Of a stretch of DNA of 64,000 bases, positions 33,926-45,644 are shown piece by piece. The first letter of the stretch is position 1. The number at the start of each line of letters is the position of its first letter. This stretch comes from Astrothelium macrocarpum (lineage: Eukaryota; Ascomycota; Dothideomycetes; Trypetheliales; Trypetheliaceae): positions 124,001 through 188,000 of the forward strand of contig JAGEMR010000051.1 in NCBI GenBank assembly GCA_021030915.1, given 5' to 3'. Both the position numbers and the translations under genes were made by a program. The notes beneath the pieces are model-generated. The model saw only the letters and a program-made list of their open reading frames with translations, did no database searches and had not been told where the DNA came from.

Positions 33926-35349
33926 ATGTATGGTTTTATGGAACGCTTGAAATGCTCCTCCCAAAGCCAAGTCGCGGTGAATCGACTCCGCTCGAATCCT
34001 GAGAAAGAACCACATGCCGCACTTCCGAACGGGTGCATTGAATACAATCTGATTGACGGAGAAAACACTTTCACCTCGGCCGATCAGCACTTTTGGTGGA
34101 GGTATCTCGGATTGAATCTTGCGATTCTGCTCCATCAAGCCGGATATTCCGAAAAAGCCCAGTATGATCATCTGCGCTTTTTTGTCGCCACAATAGCGCC
34201 CAATCTTGGTTTGAGTCTTCACTCTCGGAATCGATTAAAGAGTTTCATGACAGATGACGGCATCCCTGTGGAATTAGGTTGGGAATGGCCTATAGGCAGC
34301 GACAAACCTAGAATTCGCTACTCGATCGAGCCAATGGGTCTACAGACACAAAGTTTTTCCGATCCTTACAATACCTCCGTCCTCAAAAAATTCAGCCATA
34401 CATTGCTTGAGGCCATTCCAGAGGCTGACCACGTTTGGTTGAGTCATTTCGAGAATGAGTTATGCCCTATTCAAGAGAATATTCCGCAACTTGATTCAGA
34501 AAACCATCGAACCCATCGGTTTTACGCCTTCAACCTTGAAAATGATAAGATAATGGCCAAGGTATACTTTTTCCCCGTGTTTAAGGCCCGGAAACTCGAG
34601 ATATCAACACTGGATTTGATGTCCAAGGCAATCTCAAATGCACCGCAGTGGGGCCCAGCTGGATCTGAGGCTTTAGCACTCTTTCGAGAGTTTGTAGCTA
34701 GGTCAATGTCGTCGAACCTGGAGTTCGATATGCTTGCTATTGACTTGGTCGAGCCTTCGCAGTCACGGGTAAAGATTTATTATCGATGTCGGAAAACAGA
34801 CTTTGACTCTGTAGTGGACAACTTGACGCTGGGAGGAGCTGTTAGAGTAGCTTCCCTTCAGCAAGGTTTGAAGAATCTGAGAATGCTCTGGGAGGCTTTA
34901 TTCCAAGTCGATAGTCAAACGGGAGCACATCTGCCTCACGTTGACCATAGAACCGCTGGAATATTGTATTATGTGGAACTCAGACCAGAAGTCTCCATGC
35001 CGGCCGTCAAGATATATTTGCCTGTCCGACATTACTCCACAACTGATCAACATGTTGTCAACGTCCTATCAGCGTATATCCAGACTAAAGTGCATAATCA
35101 ATCATTCGAAGCTTATGAAAAGGCTATGCAACTTTTATTGTAAGATTGAAACACCATTTCTTGGACGATTGTTGGACAGAGGCTGATTTTAAAGGCAGTA
35201 AGCAAGACGCAATGCAGACCTCTCGTGGTCTACACACATATCTTGGAATTTCACTTAGATTGGATGGAAAGTTAGGAATTGTTTCGTATCTCAATCCGCA
35301 AATGTCTAAGCAGATTCATTTGGATCATCGGACGCAAATGGGCCTTTGA
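33926..35349 (+). CDS. DMATS-type aromatic prenyltransferase
   Basis: ABBA-fold prenyltransferase of the dimethylallyltryptophan synthase family; transfers a prenyl group from DMAPP, typically to an indole or related aromatic. Exons 33926-35139 and 35199-35349 give 454 residues, the normal family length. Markers: FWWRYLGLNLAILLHQAGYS, the helix over the barrel; GIPVELGWEWP with the Glu that in FgaPT2 (Glu89) engages the indole N-H; KPRIRYSIEP with a diphosphate-binding Arg; IMAKVYFFPVFKARK, RVKIYYRCR and AVKIYLPVRHYS, the Lys/Tyr strands that hold the diphosphate; and the C-terminal SRGLHTYLGISLRLDG. All expected binding residues appear present, so it looks active. Start at MYGFMERLK; Met at 33938 is an alternative. 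Neighbours are a flavin monooxygenase and a methyltransferase. Confidence 0.92.
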
Positions 35350-36535
35350 TGACGATTCCATAACACAATTCGTATATTGTAGTTTGTTTATGCATCGGAT
35401 CGTGAGTGTTGGGTGGTCTGGTAAACGTAATATCATCACAGTAAGGGCTAAATGTACGTATTTTCAGCATTGACCCTCGTACATATTTATTGGTGCAGTG
35501 AGCTGAATTGCAAGCTTGCGAGACGAAAACAAAACCAGGGAACCGTGCCTGTCCGGCAGGTGGCGTCCATAAAACCGGACGACCTCGGGTGACGCTCACA
35601 TTCAATGTCTCACTCAGCTTGATTTCTTTTGGTTAAACTTTTAGTGAAGAAGACAAAAAAAAAGTAAAGGTTGCATGCTTGCAACATGGTTAATGAAGGC
35701 CAACCGCCTTTCATTAGGTTCGATCAATCGGAAACCACTTATCACTTTTGTAAGCCAGAACATCTCGTTTTAAAAAGGGCTAACGGCGCCTTGATCTTAC
35801 ACTGCTTGGCAATTGAATGCGGCAAGACGATTGTGTTTGCTTTTTAATTGTCAGGCGGAAGCCACTGCGCGGGCGGTAGAGCGCTAGCTTGCAAGTCGGT
35901 GTCAAAAGACGCGTTACAGCTCATGTACGTAGAACTCATAGAGGACTACTGTGGGTGAAGAGCTGAATCGAGGCAACGGCCGACGGAATCTTGACATTCG
36001 CGTTGCATCAGAAATAGAGGCAGCAAGCATGACTATTACAGTTTTCGTTAGATATTTCTGAGCTTTTGCCTGGAACTGTAGGCGTTAGTTGATTTCCGAG
36101 TCATGGCGTTCATTTCGACGACCCTTGTGGCAGCTGGAAGACTGCGGGAAATATTACGGGTCGTTGACGGGATGATCCATGTTTTTCATTTGTGGCACTC
36201 GTCATGGCCCCACCCTGGCCTATCATCGTCTTTAGGTGCCGGAATAGAGAGTAGGGCTTTGAGCCGCGCACACACAGACGGGTTCGTACACATGCAAGTT
36301 GGGTACGTACATACGATGATCATTGTTGCGATTCGCGTTCTAAATTAGGAACGATAAAATAAAATTTAGCTTTGAGTGTCTGGTCTAAATAAATGCGAAT
36401 AGTGGATTGTTTGACGACTGGCTCGCGGTGCACGGTCGTAATATTTGGAATTGTATACTTGTGTTGGCTGTAATCAAGGATCTATCTGTGTGAGGGATAA
36501 GTAATGATACACGTGCTAAACTCTGCATAGAGACG
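35350..36535. other. Intergenic, 1.2 kb, between prenyltransferase and monooxygenase
   Basis: 3' flank of the DMATS gene and upstream region of the monooxygenase. No supported coding frame. A GGTAGAGCGCTAGCTTGCAAG stretch near 35874 looks like part of a tRNA but lacks the rest. Confidence 0.55.
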
Positions 36536-38601
36536 ATGGTCCTATCTACCAACATATTATTCCTAGAATTCAAACAGCACATTTGCGAAATGCCGTTCTC
36601 TGACAGGATCCACACCAGGAACGTTTACAATCCTTGTGAAGCATACATGTATTTTCCCGTGCTCATTATAGGCGCTGGAGAGTCCGGCATAGCGATAGGT
36701 TGCAATCTGATTCGAAAGCTTGGATACTCGCATTTCAGGATTTTCGAAAGGCAATCTGGAATCGGGGGTAAGTCGCGCGCGATGCTGATAGAACGTCTGC
36801 ATTCATCTGACTATAGGCACTTGGTGGATGAACCGGTACCCTGGTGTTGTGAGCCAATTCCAGGCGTGAAAGGTCAAGAAGTTTTCAGGTATTAAATTGC
36901 TAATACAGAAACCTGAGCTTAGGGTTGTGATGTGTATGACATAGCCGCATCTACATTCCTTTTTTTTTTTTTTTTTGAGGGAAGCTGACAGTGGTACAGG
37001 CCGACGATTATGTATTCCTACTCATTTGCTCCGAACTATTCCTCTCCCAAACTATGTGCTTCGGGGCAAGAAATCGTGGAATACTTGAGTTCAGTAGTAT
37101 CCGACTATCAACTAAACGATAAGATTTACTGCAATAGAGAAGTCACTTCCCTTCATTGGCTTGAGGATGAGCATGAATGGGACGTTACTATCTCGCATCT
37201 GGATGAAGGGGCTGGCGATCTGAGTAAGCAGGACCGGCAGCAACGTATTAAAGACCATGGAGATCAGTCTGTCTACCTGAGACGAGAAAAGGCGCGGGCC
37301 AAGGTTGTTATCAGTTGTGCGGGTATGCTTGTCGACCCAAATGAGTGGCCGGAGAATTTTCCTGGGCTTGGAGCATTTGAGGGACCTATAATTCACTCTA
37401 GCCGTTGGAAGAGCGATATAGCCTTGGCTGGTAAAAATGTGGCCGTTATTGGCGCGGGATCCAGCGCTGTCCAGCTTGTTCCACATCTCTTGAAGGAGAC
37501 GATGCAAGTGAAGACTGTCTCACAGATTGTAAGAAATCCACCTTGGGTCGTCCCGCCACTTAAGGAACCAGGCGGAGAAAAAGCGTATGAAAAGATAGCT
37601 CCCAAGGTCTTCAGATACGTTCCCTTTCTCGGTTTGCTTTTGCGCACTTTGCTTTTCTGTTACGTGGAGTTTCACGGATTCCCAGTTCTTCAGCGGGAAA
37701 AGCACAAGCAGAGATCCGCACAGGAGATGCTGGCATTGAATTACATGAAAAGTCTGGCACCTCAGAAATACCATGAGGCCTTGAAGCCAAAGTATAGCAT
37801 GGGCTGCAAACGCCGGGTGTTTGACCAGAGCTGGTTACGGAGTATGCACAACCCAAAGTTCAATCTTTATACGCAGCCTCTGAAGTGCATTCGTGAACGG
37901 GAACTGATACTTGCATGTTCTGAATTTCACTTGCCTGATGGCTCTACTGAGACCACAAAGATACCTGCCGATGTAGTGATCTTAGCCAATGGTTTCCAGG
38001 CGACTAAATTTTTACATTCAATAAAGGTCGTTGGCAGAGGTGGAAATGTGCTGCAGGATGTATGGGATCGACGCGGAGGTCCTCAGGCATACATGGGGAC
38101 AGCTGTAGATGGTTTTCCGAATTTTTTCATGATTGGGGGACCTAATACTTTCATTAGCCACACTTCTATTATTTTTGCTTCCGAGAGCCTCGCAAGCTTC
38201 ATCATCAAAGTAGTCAAGCCTGTGCTTCAGGGTGATGCAAGATCCGTGGAACCGAAGAAGGAAGCAGTGGTCCGTTGGACCAGCAAAATACAGCAATGGC
38301 TGAGTGATACAGTGTTCACGACTTGTACCAGCTGGTATCAGAACGAGCGTGGGTGGAATTCGGCGATATTTCCGTAAGCGTTGTTTCAGTCTTGCTGCAT
38401 TTACAATCTGACTCGTATCATCATAGCGGTTCTCAAACGTATCTTCTCTGGCGATGTACGTTTCCAACCTATGCAGATTGGATGATTGCCTTCACACCCA
38501 AAGGGATAGCGAAGCAACGCACGAAGAAGGCACTATCGGTGGCTTCGATTGCATTGGCCTTGACTGGTGCTTGTTGGGCTAAGCATGTTTTCACAAAGTA
38601 A
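36536..38601 (+). CDS. Baeyer-Villiger-type flavin monooxygenase with C-terminal anchor
   Basis: FAD/NADPH monooxygenase. Exons 36536-36767, 36817-36848, 36923-36933, 37000-38373 and 38427-38601 give 607 residues. First Rossmann motif FPVLIIGAGESGIAIGCNL. After splicing, GIGGTWWMNRYPGVGCDVP, a block that exists only if the 11-nt third exon is used. The Baeyer-Villiger fingerprint F-x-G-x3-H-x3-W is present as FEGPIIHSSRW, then the second Rossmann motif NVAVIGAGSSAVQLVPHL. Later blocks include MGCKRRVFDQSWLRSMHNP and DVVILANGFQATKF. The last exon adds LLWRCTFPTYADWMIAF and a hydrophobic helix ALSVASIALALTGACWAKHV, probably a membrane anchor. Start at 36536 or 36590. It could oxidise or lactonise the prenylated product, or hydroxylate it. 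Confidence 0.88.
36923..36933 (+). other. 11-nt micro-exon of the flavin monooxygenase
   Basis: GGTTGTGATGT, preceded by GAGCTTAG and followed by GTATGA. It supplies G-C-D-V of the conserved YPGVGCDVP motif and restores the reading frame between exons 36817-36848 and 37000-38373. Confidence 0.8.
36960..36976. repeat. Poly-T tract in intron
   Basis: About 17 consecutive T in the intron after the micro-exon; a possible polypyrimidine tract but also a source of sequencing error. Confidence 0.8.
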
Positions 38602-38655
38602 ATGATTCTTCATGTGCTTCACCTGTGTAATATAGAGCAAGCTTTATTTTCCCCC

Positions 38656-39755
38656 TCAAGCCTCGATTGGCTTCCGGCCCACAATGAAGACCATGTCCAT
38701 GTTCAGTCGTAGGCCCTGTTGACATTCTTTGTGAACTCCGCTTAGCAATTCACGCCACTTCTCTGGACTTGGCATAGTTGGGTCGCCCTGTGTCGACGGG
38801 ATCACGTCATGCTCCATAAAGTCTCGCCACGCCATAAGTTGCATCTCACTCCACGGCTTGGCAATTTGATTGCTAATTGGAAGACGTTTGAATGTATGAA
38901 CTTGAAAACCGTGTGTTGGAAACAGTGCAGGCAATTCGTTGAGCCACCTGTTGCAGCCGCAAACAACATTAGCAGAAATCTGGAGAAGATGACAGAGAGT
39001 GTTGATTACTGAGAAGTGCACTCATGAGCCACAAGCCAAGCTCTCAAAAGAGGCAGGATCTCTGCAAAATGCGCATGATGTCTATCGATATCAAAATTTG
39101 TGGCATTCATGCCACCCGAGTCCAGTTCGTCCCACTGCAAATGGCCTCCTGGCCCTGGAGCAGTCTTTGTAAGCCACAGAAGTGACCTCTCTCCAACGGG
39201 CTTCGAGACTTGGGTCTAAGGCGTACTCACTAAGCATTGTTGCAAAGTTCTTGATGAATGGAGCAGGGTTTTCATTACGGACAAACATGCTGATTCGGCC
39301 GACATGGACAATATCGTATTGCCCAACAAGTTCGTCTGGAACAGGATCCAGAACGTTATGAACTCGTAGATTAACGTTCTTAGGGAGCTCGGCGTTAGAT
39401 GGGAAGTGGACATCAGAGATGTCAAGTCCGTCCAACTGGGCATGAGGCAGGGATCGGGAAAGATCAATGAGCCATATCCTATATGTAAAGGTGTTAGCAT
39501 GACATAGCTGGCTTCATTGGAACGAACTAGAAGACCCTGTTCCGCAAGCGACATCCAAGATCTTCAAATCTGGTTGCTCGGTGGAAATCGAAGGGTGCAA
39601 AGTGAATCCGAGTTGATATTGAGACATCCAATGTTGGAGGTAAAGTCTGAAAATAAGGATATCTCAGTTACGAAGCTGCAAATCCCCAACCCACCAATTT
39701 CTTACCTCAGCGCACCTTCACTGTGCCCACTGAAGGCAAGAAACTCTCGTGACAT
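38656..39755 (-). CDS. SAM-dependent methyltransferase (cluster-type)
   Basis: Class I methyltransferase. Five exons (39755-39706, 39646-39536, 39478-39231, 39154-39022, 38947-38656) give 277 residues. The N-terminus MSREFLAFSGHSEGALRLYL leads to HWMSQYQLGFTLHPSI, common to fungal secondary-metabolite methyltransferases. Motif I is LKILDVACGTGIWLIDLS; acidic residue of motif II in LDGLDISD; then VHNVLDP, GQYDIVHVG, and MLRPGGHLQWDELDSGG. The last exon carries WRELLSGVHKECQQG and MDMVFIVGRKP. The resemblance is to N- and O-methyltransferases that sit in small fungal clusters; the acceptor is not known. It is convergent with the flavin monooxygenase gene, 54 bp apart, which supports one cluster. 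Confidence 0.88.
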
Positions 39756-40327
39756 CGTCGTAAAGTTAATCGGGCTCTGCTGTTTTTACAGGTCGTTGGC
39801 CTCTCAGGACGCTTGATCTTCGCTTCATGCGTGCCCGAAAAGGATCCAAAAGACGGAGTAGACGGTCCTGTGATTGGAATCTCACAGAAGAAGAAAATAA
39901 GACGAGGTAGGAGCATCGGTCATGGACAGAATCTTGGCAGAATCCTGATCTCGTCCCGTCTCCAGATCTCGTGGTGTCGAGCCTTAATTTGAAGCGACGC
40001 ATTCGTGGCACGCGTAACTTCGCGATATACGTTCTCTGAGCTTCAATCTCCTCCCGACTTCGGACGGTCCGCTATCGCATGGTTTCTATGTTTCTCTCAA
40101 AATCAATGGATGCTTCTCAAGAACAACAAATGCAATATGTCACAGCTGATTGGCAGCACGCTGTGTTTCGCAACCATCAACCCCACTTATGACGAATTGG
40201 CGTACTAGCCAGCTAAGGTACTCCTTTTTGCGCGAGACTCGGATAGCTCCAATATGCATGTTAGGTCTGTAGACCTCTTCAGCATCGTCTTCTCTCATTC
40301 AATCCACTGCGTCAACGTCATTCAACA
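39756..40327. other. Intergenic between methyltransferase and peroxiredoxin-like gene
   Basis: 572 bp separating divergent genes, so it should hold both promoters. No further feature named. Confidence 0.5.
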
Positions 40328-41003
40328 ATGAGCCTTCGAACAGAGCTCTCGTCTTGGTTTGCTACGTCCGGCCCTCAGACATCCAAGATTCCTGAGATCG
40401 GCTCAGAAGTCCCATCAACGCCGAAGCTTGAGCTACCATCTATAGATAGAAAGTCAGCCGTCATCAGCTTCCTCCGACATTGCGGCTGTCCGTGTAAGCA
40501 TATCAAGCTCTCCATTCATCGCCCCAACTCATCTGATATGAGTCCAAGTCGCAGAGAAAACCTTCCTCGAACTTAGAAACAGTGCTTCTATCCACCCCAA
40601 TATCAACTTCGTGGCCGTCTCCCACTCATCTACAGAGGCGACCTCGAAATGGCAAACTGCCCTACCGCCTATGCCAAACGATTCGCAGCAACCCAGCAAC
40701 CTCAAAGTCATAGTTGATGAGGAGCGGGAAATCTTCTCACGTTGGGGCTTGGGCATTGCTTCGTTCTGGCTCATACTGAATCCAGGAAATCTGTATGCTG
40801 TGTATCGGTTGGCGACAGATGAGGGCATCAGGAACAGACCGACAGAGAGTGGAAGCAGATGGCAAACTTCGGGCAACTTTGCCGTAGATAGCATGGGTAT
40901 TTTAAGGTGGGGTGGACCCGTGGAGCGTGCGGACCAAGTTCCGGATTTTGAAGACGTGGTTAAAAAGTTGGAGGGAAAGGACGAGAGAACGGCGAAGCTA
41001 TGA
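40328..41003 (+). CDS. Peroxiredoxin-like AhpC/TSA family protein
   Basis: Thioredoxin-fold protein. Exons 40328-40493 and 40549-41003 give 206 residues. The spliced active-site segment reads RHCGCPFAEKTFLELRN, and VAVSHSSTEATSKWQTALPP is a characteristic block of the fungal AhpC/TSA (PRXL2-like) group, followed by VIVDEEREIFSRWGLGIASF and GNFAVDSMGILRWGG. It probably reduces peroxides or another oxidant; the cysteines in CGC are candidates for catalysis. The acceptor was taken at 40548 because it alone gives CPFAEKTF in frame. It may be unrelated to the neighbouring metabolite genes. Confidence 0.8.
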
Positions 41004-41444
41004 CTGTAGTGGCTATCTAGGATTACGGAGCAGTGACCCGCGTACATTGATGTTGGGATTGACGTTAAGTCTCGAGGATATGAGGTCTGAGTCGTTAGTT
41101 TTTAGGTACATTCCAGGACCATGGACCTGAATCGATTCTACCCCAATAAATTAGGTAATGTTTGTTATATCGTAAATCTCCAATTGGTCCTTTTTGCTCT
41201 ACTCTTCACACACTGAACAAACTTTACAAGATGCATTTATAAATCAGACCGGGGAGCGTGTCAACGAATTGCTGAACATTTGTAATTGTCCTTAGCAACT
41301 GTAGTCATGGGAAGCGACAAGTACGGCATTGCGCACGGCTGCGGCAAGAATAATCAAGATGACGAGGCAGAAAAGCTTCCACATGGCGCTCGTATTATTG
41401 AACTATCATTACCATAAATCATCTCACTAAACAACTCCGTCATC
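41004..41444. other. Convergent 3' intergenic region
   Basis: 440 bp between the 3' ends of the peroxiredoxin-like gene and the carboxypeptidase gene. No gene seen. Confidence 0.55.
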
Positions 41445-42931
41445 TCATGTCGACGATAGAACCTTCTTCTGCATTGTCTGCGTGAAGACTTGCAGCGCTA
41501 CTGCGGGTTGATAGTATGGCACCTCATGACCTGCTCCGAATACCCTTAAAAAGCTCAGGTTTCCACCCGTCTTGAAAGTACCCCCTTGCACGCCATTCAC
41601 CGTATATGGCTCCAACGGCGCAGCATCGAATGTGCTTGCATCATCATACGAAACGGCGTTAGCAACAGCCTGCCCGCCAAACCAGTTGCAAATCCAGTCG
41701 GCGTCACCAGCCCAAATGACAACCTGGATACCAGATTGCACAACATCCGAGAGCTGAGACAGGAAGGAACGAGAGTCGTCACCGGTAGAGGAAAATTTTT
41801 CGTATGGTGCGTCTGGACATTCTGTGTAAGTTGCTTTGGCACCAATGGCAGAGGTGACAGAGGGGTTGGCAAGGTAGGACGTATAGGTCTCTGGCGGATA
41901 TGGATCGTTTGACGGCTCACGAATGTCGTAAACGTCGAAGTTGCCGCTTTCGCTAATGGGCCCTTCGATGTCGTTGTAACAGGTGTTGTCGGCGTTAGAA
42001 CAGGCAGAATTGGAACCAGAACTGGCGCAGGTGTTGAGCGCAGGAAGGCAATCATTGTTGTAGCTCTCCATATACGAGTTGTATTCAGATTCCGTGATGA
42101 GAGCCTTGTAGGTGTTGTTGAGGCTGAAAGTCACATAGGCCTCGTATTGGAGTTTGGGGTCGTACCAGCCATTGTTAATGCCGAGAGCGATAAGATCAAC
42201 CTTGTCACCTGTGATGGTGCCATTCGAGATGCCATTATTCTGGTCTTCAAAATAGTACGCAAACTCAGGTCCGTAGTGGCCGCCATAAGATTCAGTGAAG
42301 ATTCCAAATTCTCGACTTTCATACTGGGGAAATTGTGCGTAGAATGCTTGAAGGAGCTTCCACACATACGGAGCAGCCGTGACGGTGGAAGTGACACTAT
42401 CGGTACCATACGAGAAGCCGACTCCAATCGGTTGATCTACGTAGAGCATATTCGCCTACGAGAATACACATGTATCAGGATTGAGTTTGCAAGACATTCA
42501 ATCGGAAGACTTACGTAATTGTTAAAGCTATGGGTGTTGTTCGAAGGCTCAGAAGCCCCGTTATAGAACTGGCAAGGTCCATTCTCTTGGAAAAGGCCGA
42601 TCATAGAAGAACATCCCGGTCCACCATTAAACCAAGTCGCAAGTGGCGCGGTTGAAGGGTTGTTACGTGCTTCAAAGAACCAAAACCACATGTTCATATT
42701 CGTGCCAACAGAAAAGTAACCAGAGTACTGGTTGACTCCTGGGGTTGTCTCGCAAATACCTGAGTTTGTAACATACTCCAGCTTGGCTCCGGTAGCAGCA
42801 TGTTCGAAGACTGTATACTTTGTCCCCTCACGCTCCACTATATAGCGCTTATCCTTCTGTATCGAGGGAGCTGCACCAACGAATGTAGATAGGGAGAAGC
42901 CCAAAAGAGTAAAGAGAGATGAGCACCGCAT
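41445..42931 (-). CDS. Secreted serine carboxypeptidase (peptidase family S10)
   Basis: Exons 42931-42515 and 42455-41445 give 475 residues. Signal peptide MRCSSLFTLLGFSLSTFVGA. S10 motifs: WFNGGPGCSSMIGLFQENGP (oxyanion region), MLYVDQPIGVGFSYG, the nucleophile in GIFTESYGGHYGPEF, the catalytic Asp in VIWAGDADWICNW and the catalytic His in VFGAGHEVPYYQP. All three triad residues are present. Many N-glycosylation sequons are seen. It releases C-terminal residues from peptides in acid surroundings, outside the cell or in the vacuole. The start at 42931 gives a proper signal peptide; an in-frame ATG at 42982 would bury it. Confidence 0.93.
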
Positions 42932-43793
42932 ATTGAGAGTAGTAATGAAAGGAAAAGAGAGATGGATTGAATCCTCAAGCAAGGAGAATCGGTGCGCGCA
43001 TTCCTCTCATATACAATGGATCAATGGATTGATCCCTAGGTTGCCAAGAACAAGCTACGATAAGAGTTGATCATGGGAATACGTGAACCTTCCAAACCAG
43101 GCGCACTCCGGTAGTGAATGCACATGGTGATCTACGCGCAGGAGAAAGCTGTGGTGACATTGCACCGGGGCAATAGGCATCCGCCAACCAGACATGCTGC
43201 AGAGACAGGCTTCATTTAGATCTTGAGCAGGGACGCTCCTTATCAACGGTCGCTGTTAGCTCAAAAGAGGGCAGTGGATATTGCGCAAAGGATGATAGGA
43301 TGGTGGAGGCGAGCCAAGCCTTGCTGCAGGGTCACCGGAGGGGTCCGTCCTAGATTGGCACAACGATGAGCGAACTGGGATGATGGTGAACCCTCGGCCA
43401 CTCCCGGACCAATGCTCTTTCATTTTGACTGCGACAGGCACAATCTTCCGTCTTGGCTCGGGATTCCTCCCATATCTCGTAAGGCCTTGAAAATTACCTC
43501 AGAGTTCGGGTTTCCTATCACAAGCAATCATCATTGAATCTTCACGAGCACTCGCCTCGGTGAAATGGATGACAGGAAGTGGCGCAGACAGCGTTGATCT
43601 TGTAGCCTGATATTGTTGACTAAGCAAGAACTTTGTCAGCATGGAGCAGCTTCCAACCCTTTTCCATCTCTTGTCATCCTCATCATCTCTCTTCTCCTTT
43701 TACCCTCTCTTCAGTTTGCACCATTCGCTTCCGGTTGATCTGCAAGGACTAAAGATAGAGTCAGGACATTGCTGTTCGCTGCAAAGTAAACTC
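42932..43793. other. Intergenic, 860 bp
   Basis: Promoter side of the carboxypeptidase gene and 3' flank of the decayed MFS gene. No coding frame supported. Confidence 0.55.
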
Positions 43794-44947
43794 TCAACAT
43801 TCGATAACGGTATCGTTCCGAACTTGGGTGATCAAGTTGAGCCCGTAACAGAGCAACATGCCAAAACTCCACCAGCCAAGTGTAATGATCAAAAGGACAA
43901 TCGCAACACCCTGGAGATCTTGTTTACCGGAATAAGTGGCTGACTGACCCTTGTTTCTACAAAGAAGAATACAACAATCATGATGAAGCCTGTACTGAGC
44001 AAAGCAATACATTGAGCTAATTGCCACCCTACCACAGGTGCTTGATTCCACGCGGCATTAAAAAGAATTAGACCTGTTGTTCCAGCAAGCGCCGATCCAA
44101 TCAAACTTTTGAGCATCATTTCCACCATTATCTCGTGTTGACAATTCTGGAATAAACAACAAGGCGACTCTGGTATAGATGAAACTCACAATAGCCGCGA
44201 CGTAAAAATCCCATGACCATGACGCAAGTTCAGCGAGTAGCGCCGTAAAGATTGATCCGATGGAAAATCCGGTCGGTGCGCCAGCTGCAAACAAGGCGAA
44301 CGCAATATTCTTTCTTCGTCCCTCTCGGTATACGGACCCGAGCAGCGCAAGTGCATAAGGGATTAACATGGCGACCCCCATACCCTGCAATCCACGACAA
44401 AGATCAAAGAATCTTATAGACTTGGAACAGACACTGATTCCAGCGAGCAGAGACCATAATGTGAACCAGAGCCAAGCAAAGGCAAAGCAGCGTCTATGAC
44501 CTAGTATGTCACCTAAATGGCCCGTGGTGAGCATGAAAGTACCTACACGATGTCAATGATAAACCACAAAGTCTCGAAGAAAGGCTTATGATACCCGAAG
44601 TCAGTGCGTATCCTGCTGTGAACCAGGACTTATCCATGCTGGTAGCATTGAAGCTGCGTCCGATGCTGTTGTCTGCAACGATGGCTTGGGCGAAACACGA
44701 TTGAACCATTATCTGTGCAGAGCATAACGTGAACAACATCATGACCTCACGAGTTAGGCTTGGAGGATGGATAAGGAATTAGTCGTTCTTGTCTGGAGTC
44801 CTCTGCATGGCTGTTGCTCTTTGGAAGAAAATCACGCTCTGATAGGACACGCGATCGGGCTTTGCGGTGCTGGCTTATAATACAGAGATATTTCGAATTC
44901 GACATCTTGTGTACGCTGCTGCTTACGGATAACGCGTGACATAGCAA
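43794..44947 (-). pseudogene. DHA-type MFS efflux pump, frameshifted and truncated
   Basis: Remnant of a drug:H+ antiporter-like MFS transporter. Recognisable in order: MVQSCFAQAIVADNSIGRSF; an intron near 44587-44537 joining TSGTFMLTTGHLGDILGHRR; LCRGLQGMGVAMLIPYALAL; GAPTGFSIGSIFTALLAELA; FDWIGA; ALAGTTGLILFNAAWNQAPV; VVFFFVETRVSQPLIPV; QDLQGVAIVLLIITLGWWSF. The frame changes between DWIG and ALAG (near 44090), between LIPV and QDLQ (near 43930), and probably also between the N-terminal leader and PPSLTREVMML (near 44760). None leaves room for an intron. The protein stops after QVRNDTVIEC, about nine helices in, where intact relatives continue for several more. It may once have exported the product of the nearby cluster. 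Confidence 0.78.
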
Positions 44948-45644
44948 ACATCGGAAAGACTTCTGTTTACAGCCTAGGAGACTAATGCGGAAGCAGAAAC
45001 GGGATTTGATCCGCGATGGTGACTATTACTAACGTGGGAAATGGGTGATCATAACTTTCTAGTGCTGATTGGTTCGTAGCGATAATATTCACACCTTCGG
45101 AGACAAAGAAAAGGCTCACCCACAGGAAATATGCTCCCTAATTTGCCTTCTTCTGCAAAGAGTTTGTTGAAATCAGATTTCCCTATTAGTAGGAATCTGA
45201 TTCGTAATAGAGCTACTCTGATGAGGAAGTGTGCTTTCTTGGACGCCTAATGGGAATCATACAGATAAACGCTACAAAAACCTTGAATCTGTACATTGCC
45301 ACTCACCCAGTCCCATAGTATGCATATGCTTAGTCAAGCCCAAAGAAATGTGCCCAGCCAGTCATTCGATTAACCTGACATATCTTAAGGAATATGAGTC
45401 CTTGCTGTGTCCGGATTCGCTCGTTTTTAACTAAAATTCTAGATCTGGCTCTGAAATAGCTCACTCATATTCCGTGGCTTGCCTTTCAGTTAAGTAAGGA
45501 TACTGCTCTAACAATTTTATCTCCAGGATATCTTTGACTAAGCTGCATCGCCCACCACAGGAATGAAAGAATTAATTGCAGAACATTAAAGGCATTATTG
45601 CGCCGCTCTTGTCCATTATTTCTTGAAGTCGTGCGATCAAGCGG
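44948..45644. other. Intergenic, 700 bp
   Basis: No gene. A GGATCAAATCC sequence on the minus strand near 45015 resembles a tRNA B box but there is no matching cloverleaf. Confidence 0.55.

Noticed and set aside
35865..35920. tRNA-Ala-like GGTAGAGCGCTAGCTTGCAAG
   Set aside because: No T arm/B box and no acceptor stem; at most a chance match or remnant.
44985..45040. B-box-like GGATCAAATCC on the minus strand
   Set aside because: No A box or cloverleaf at the right distance.
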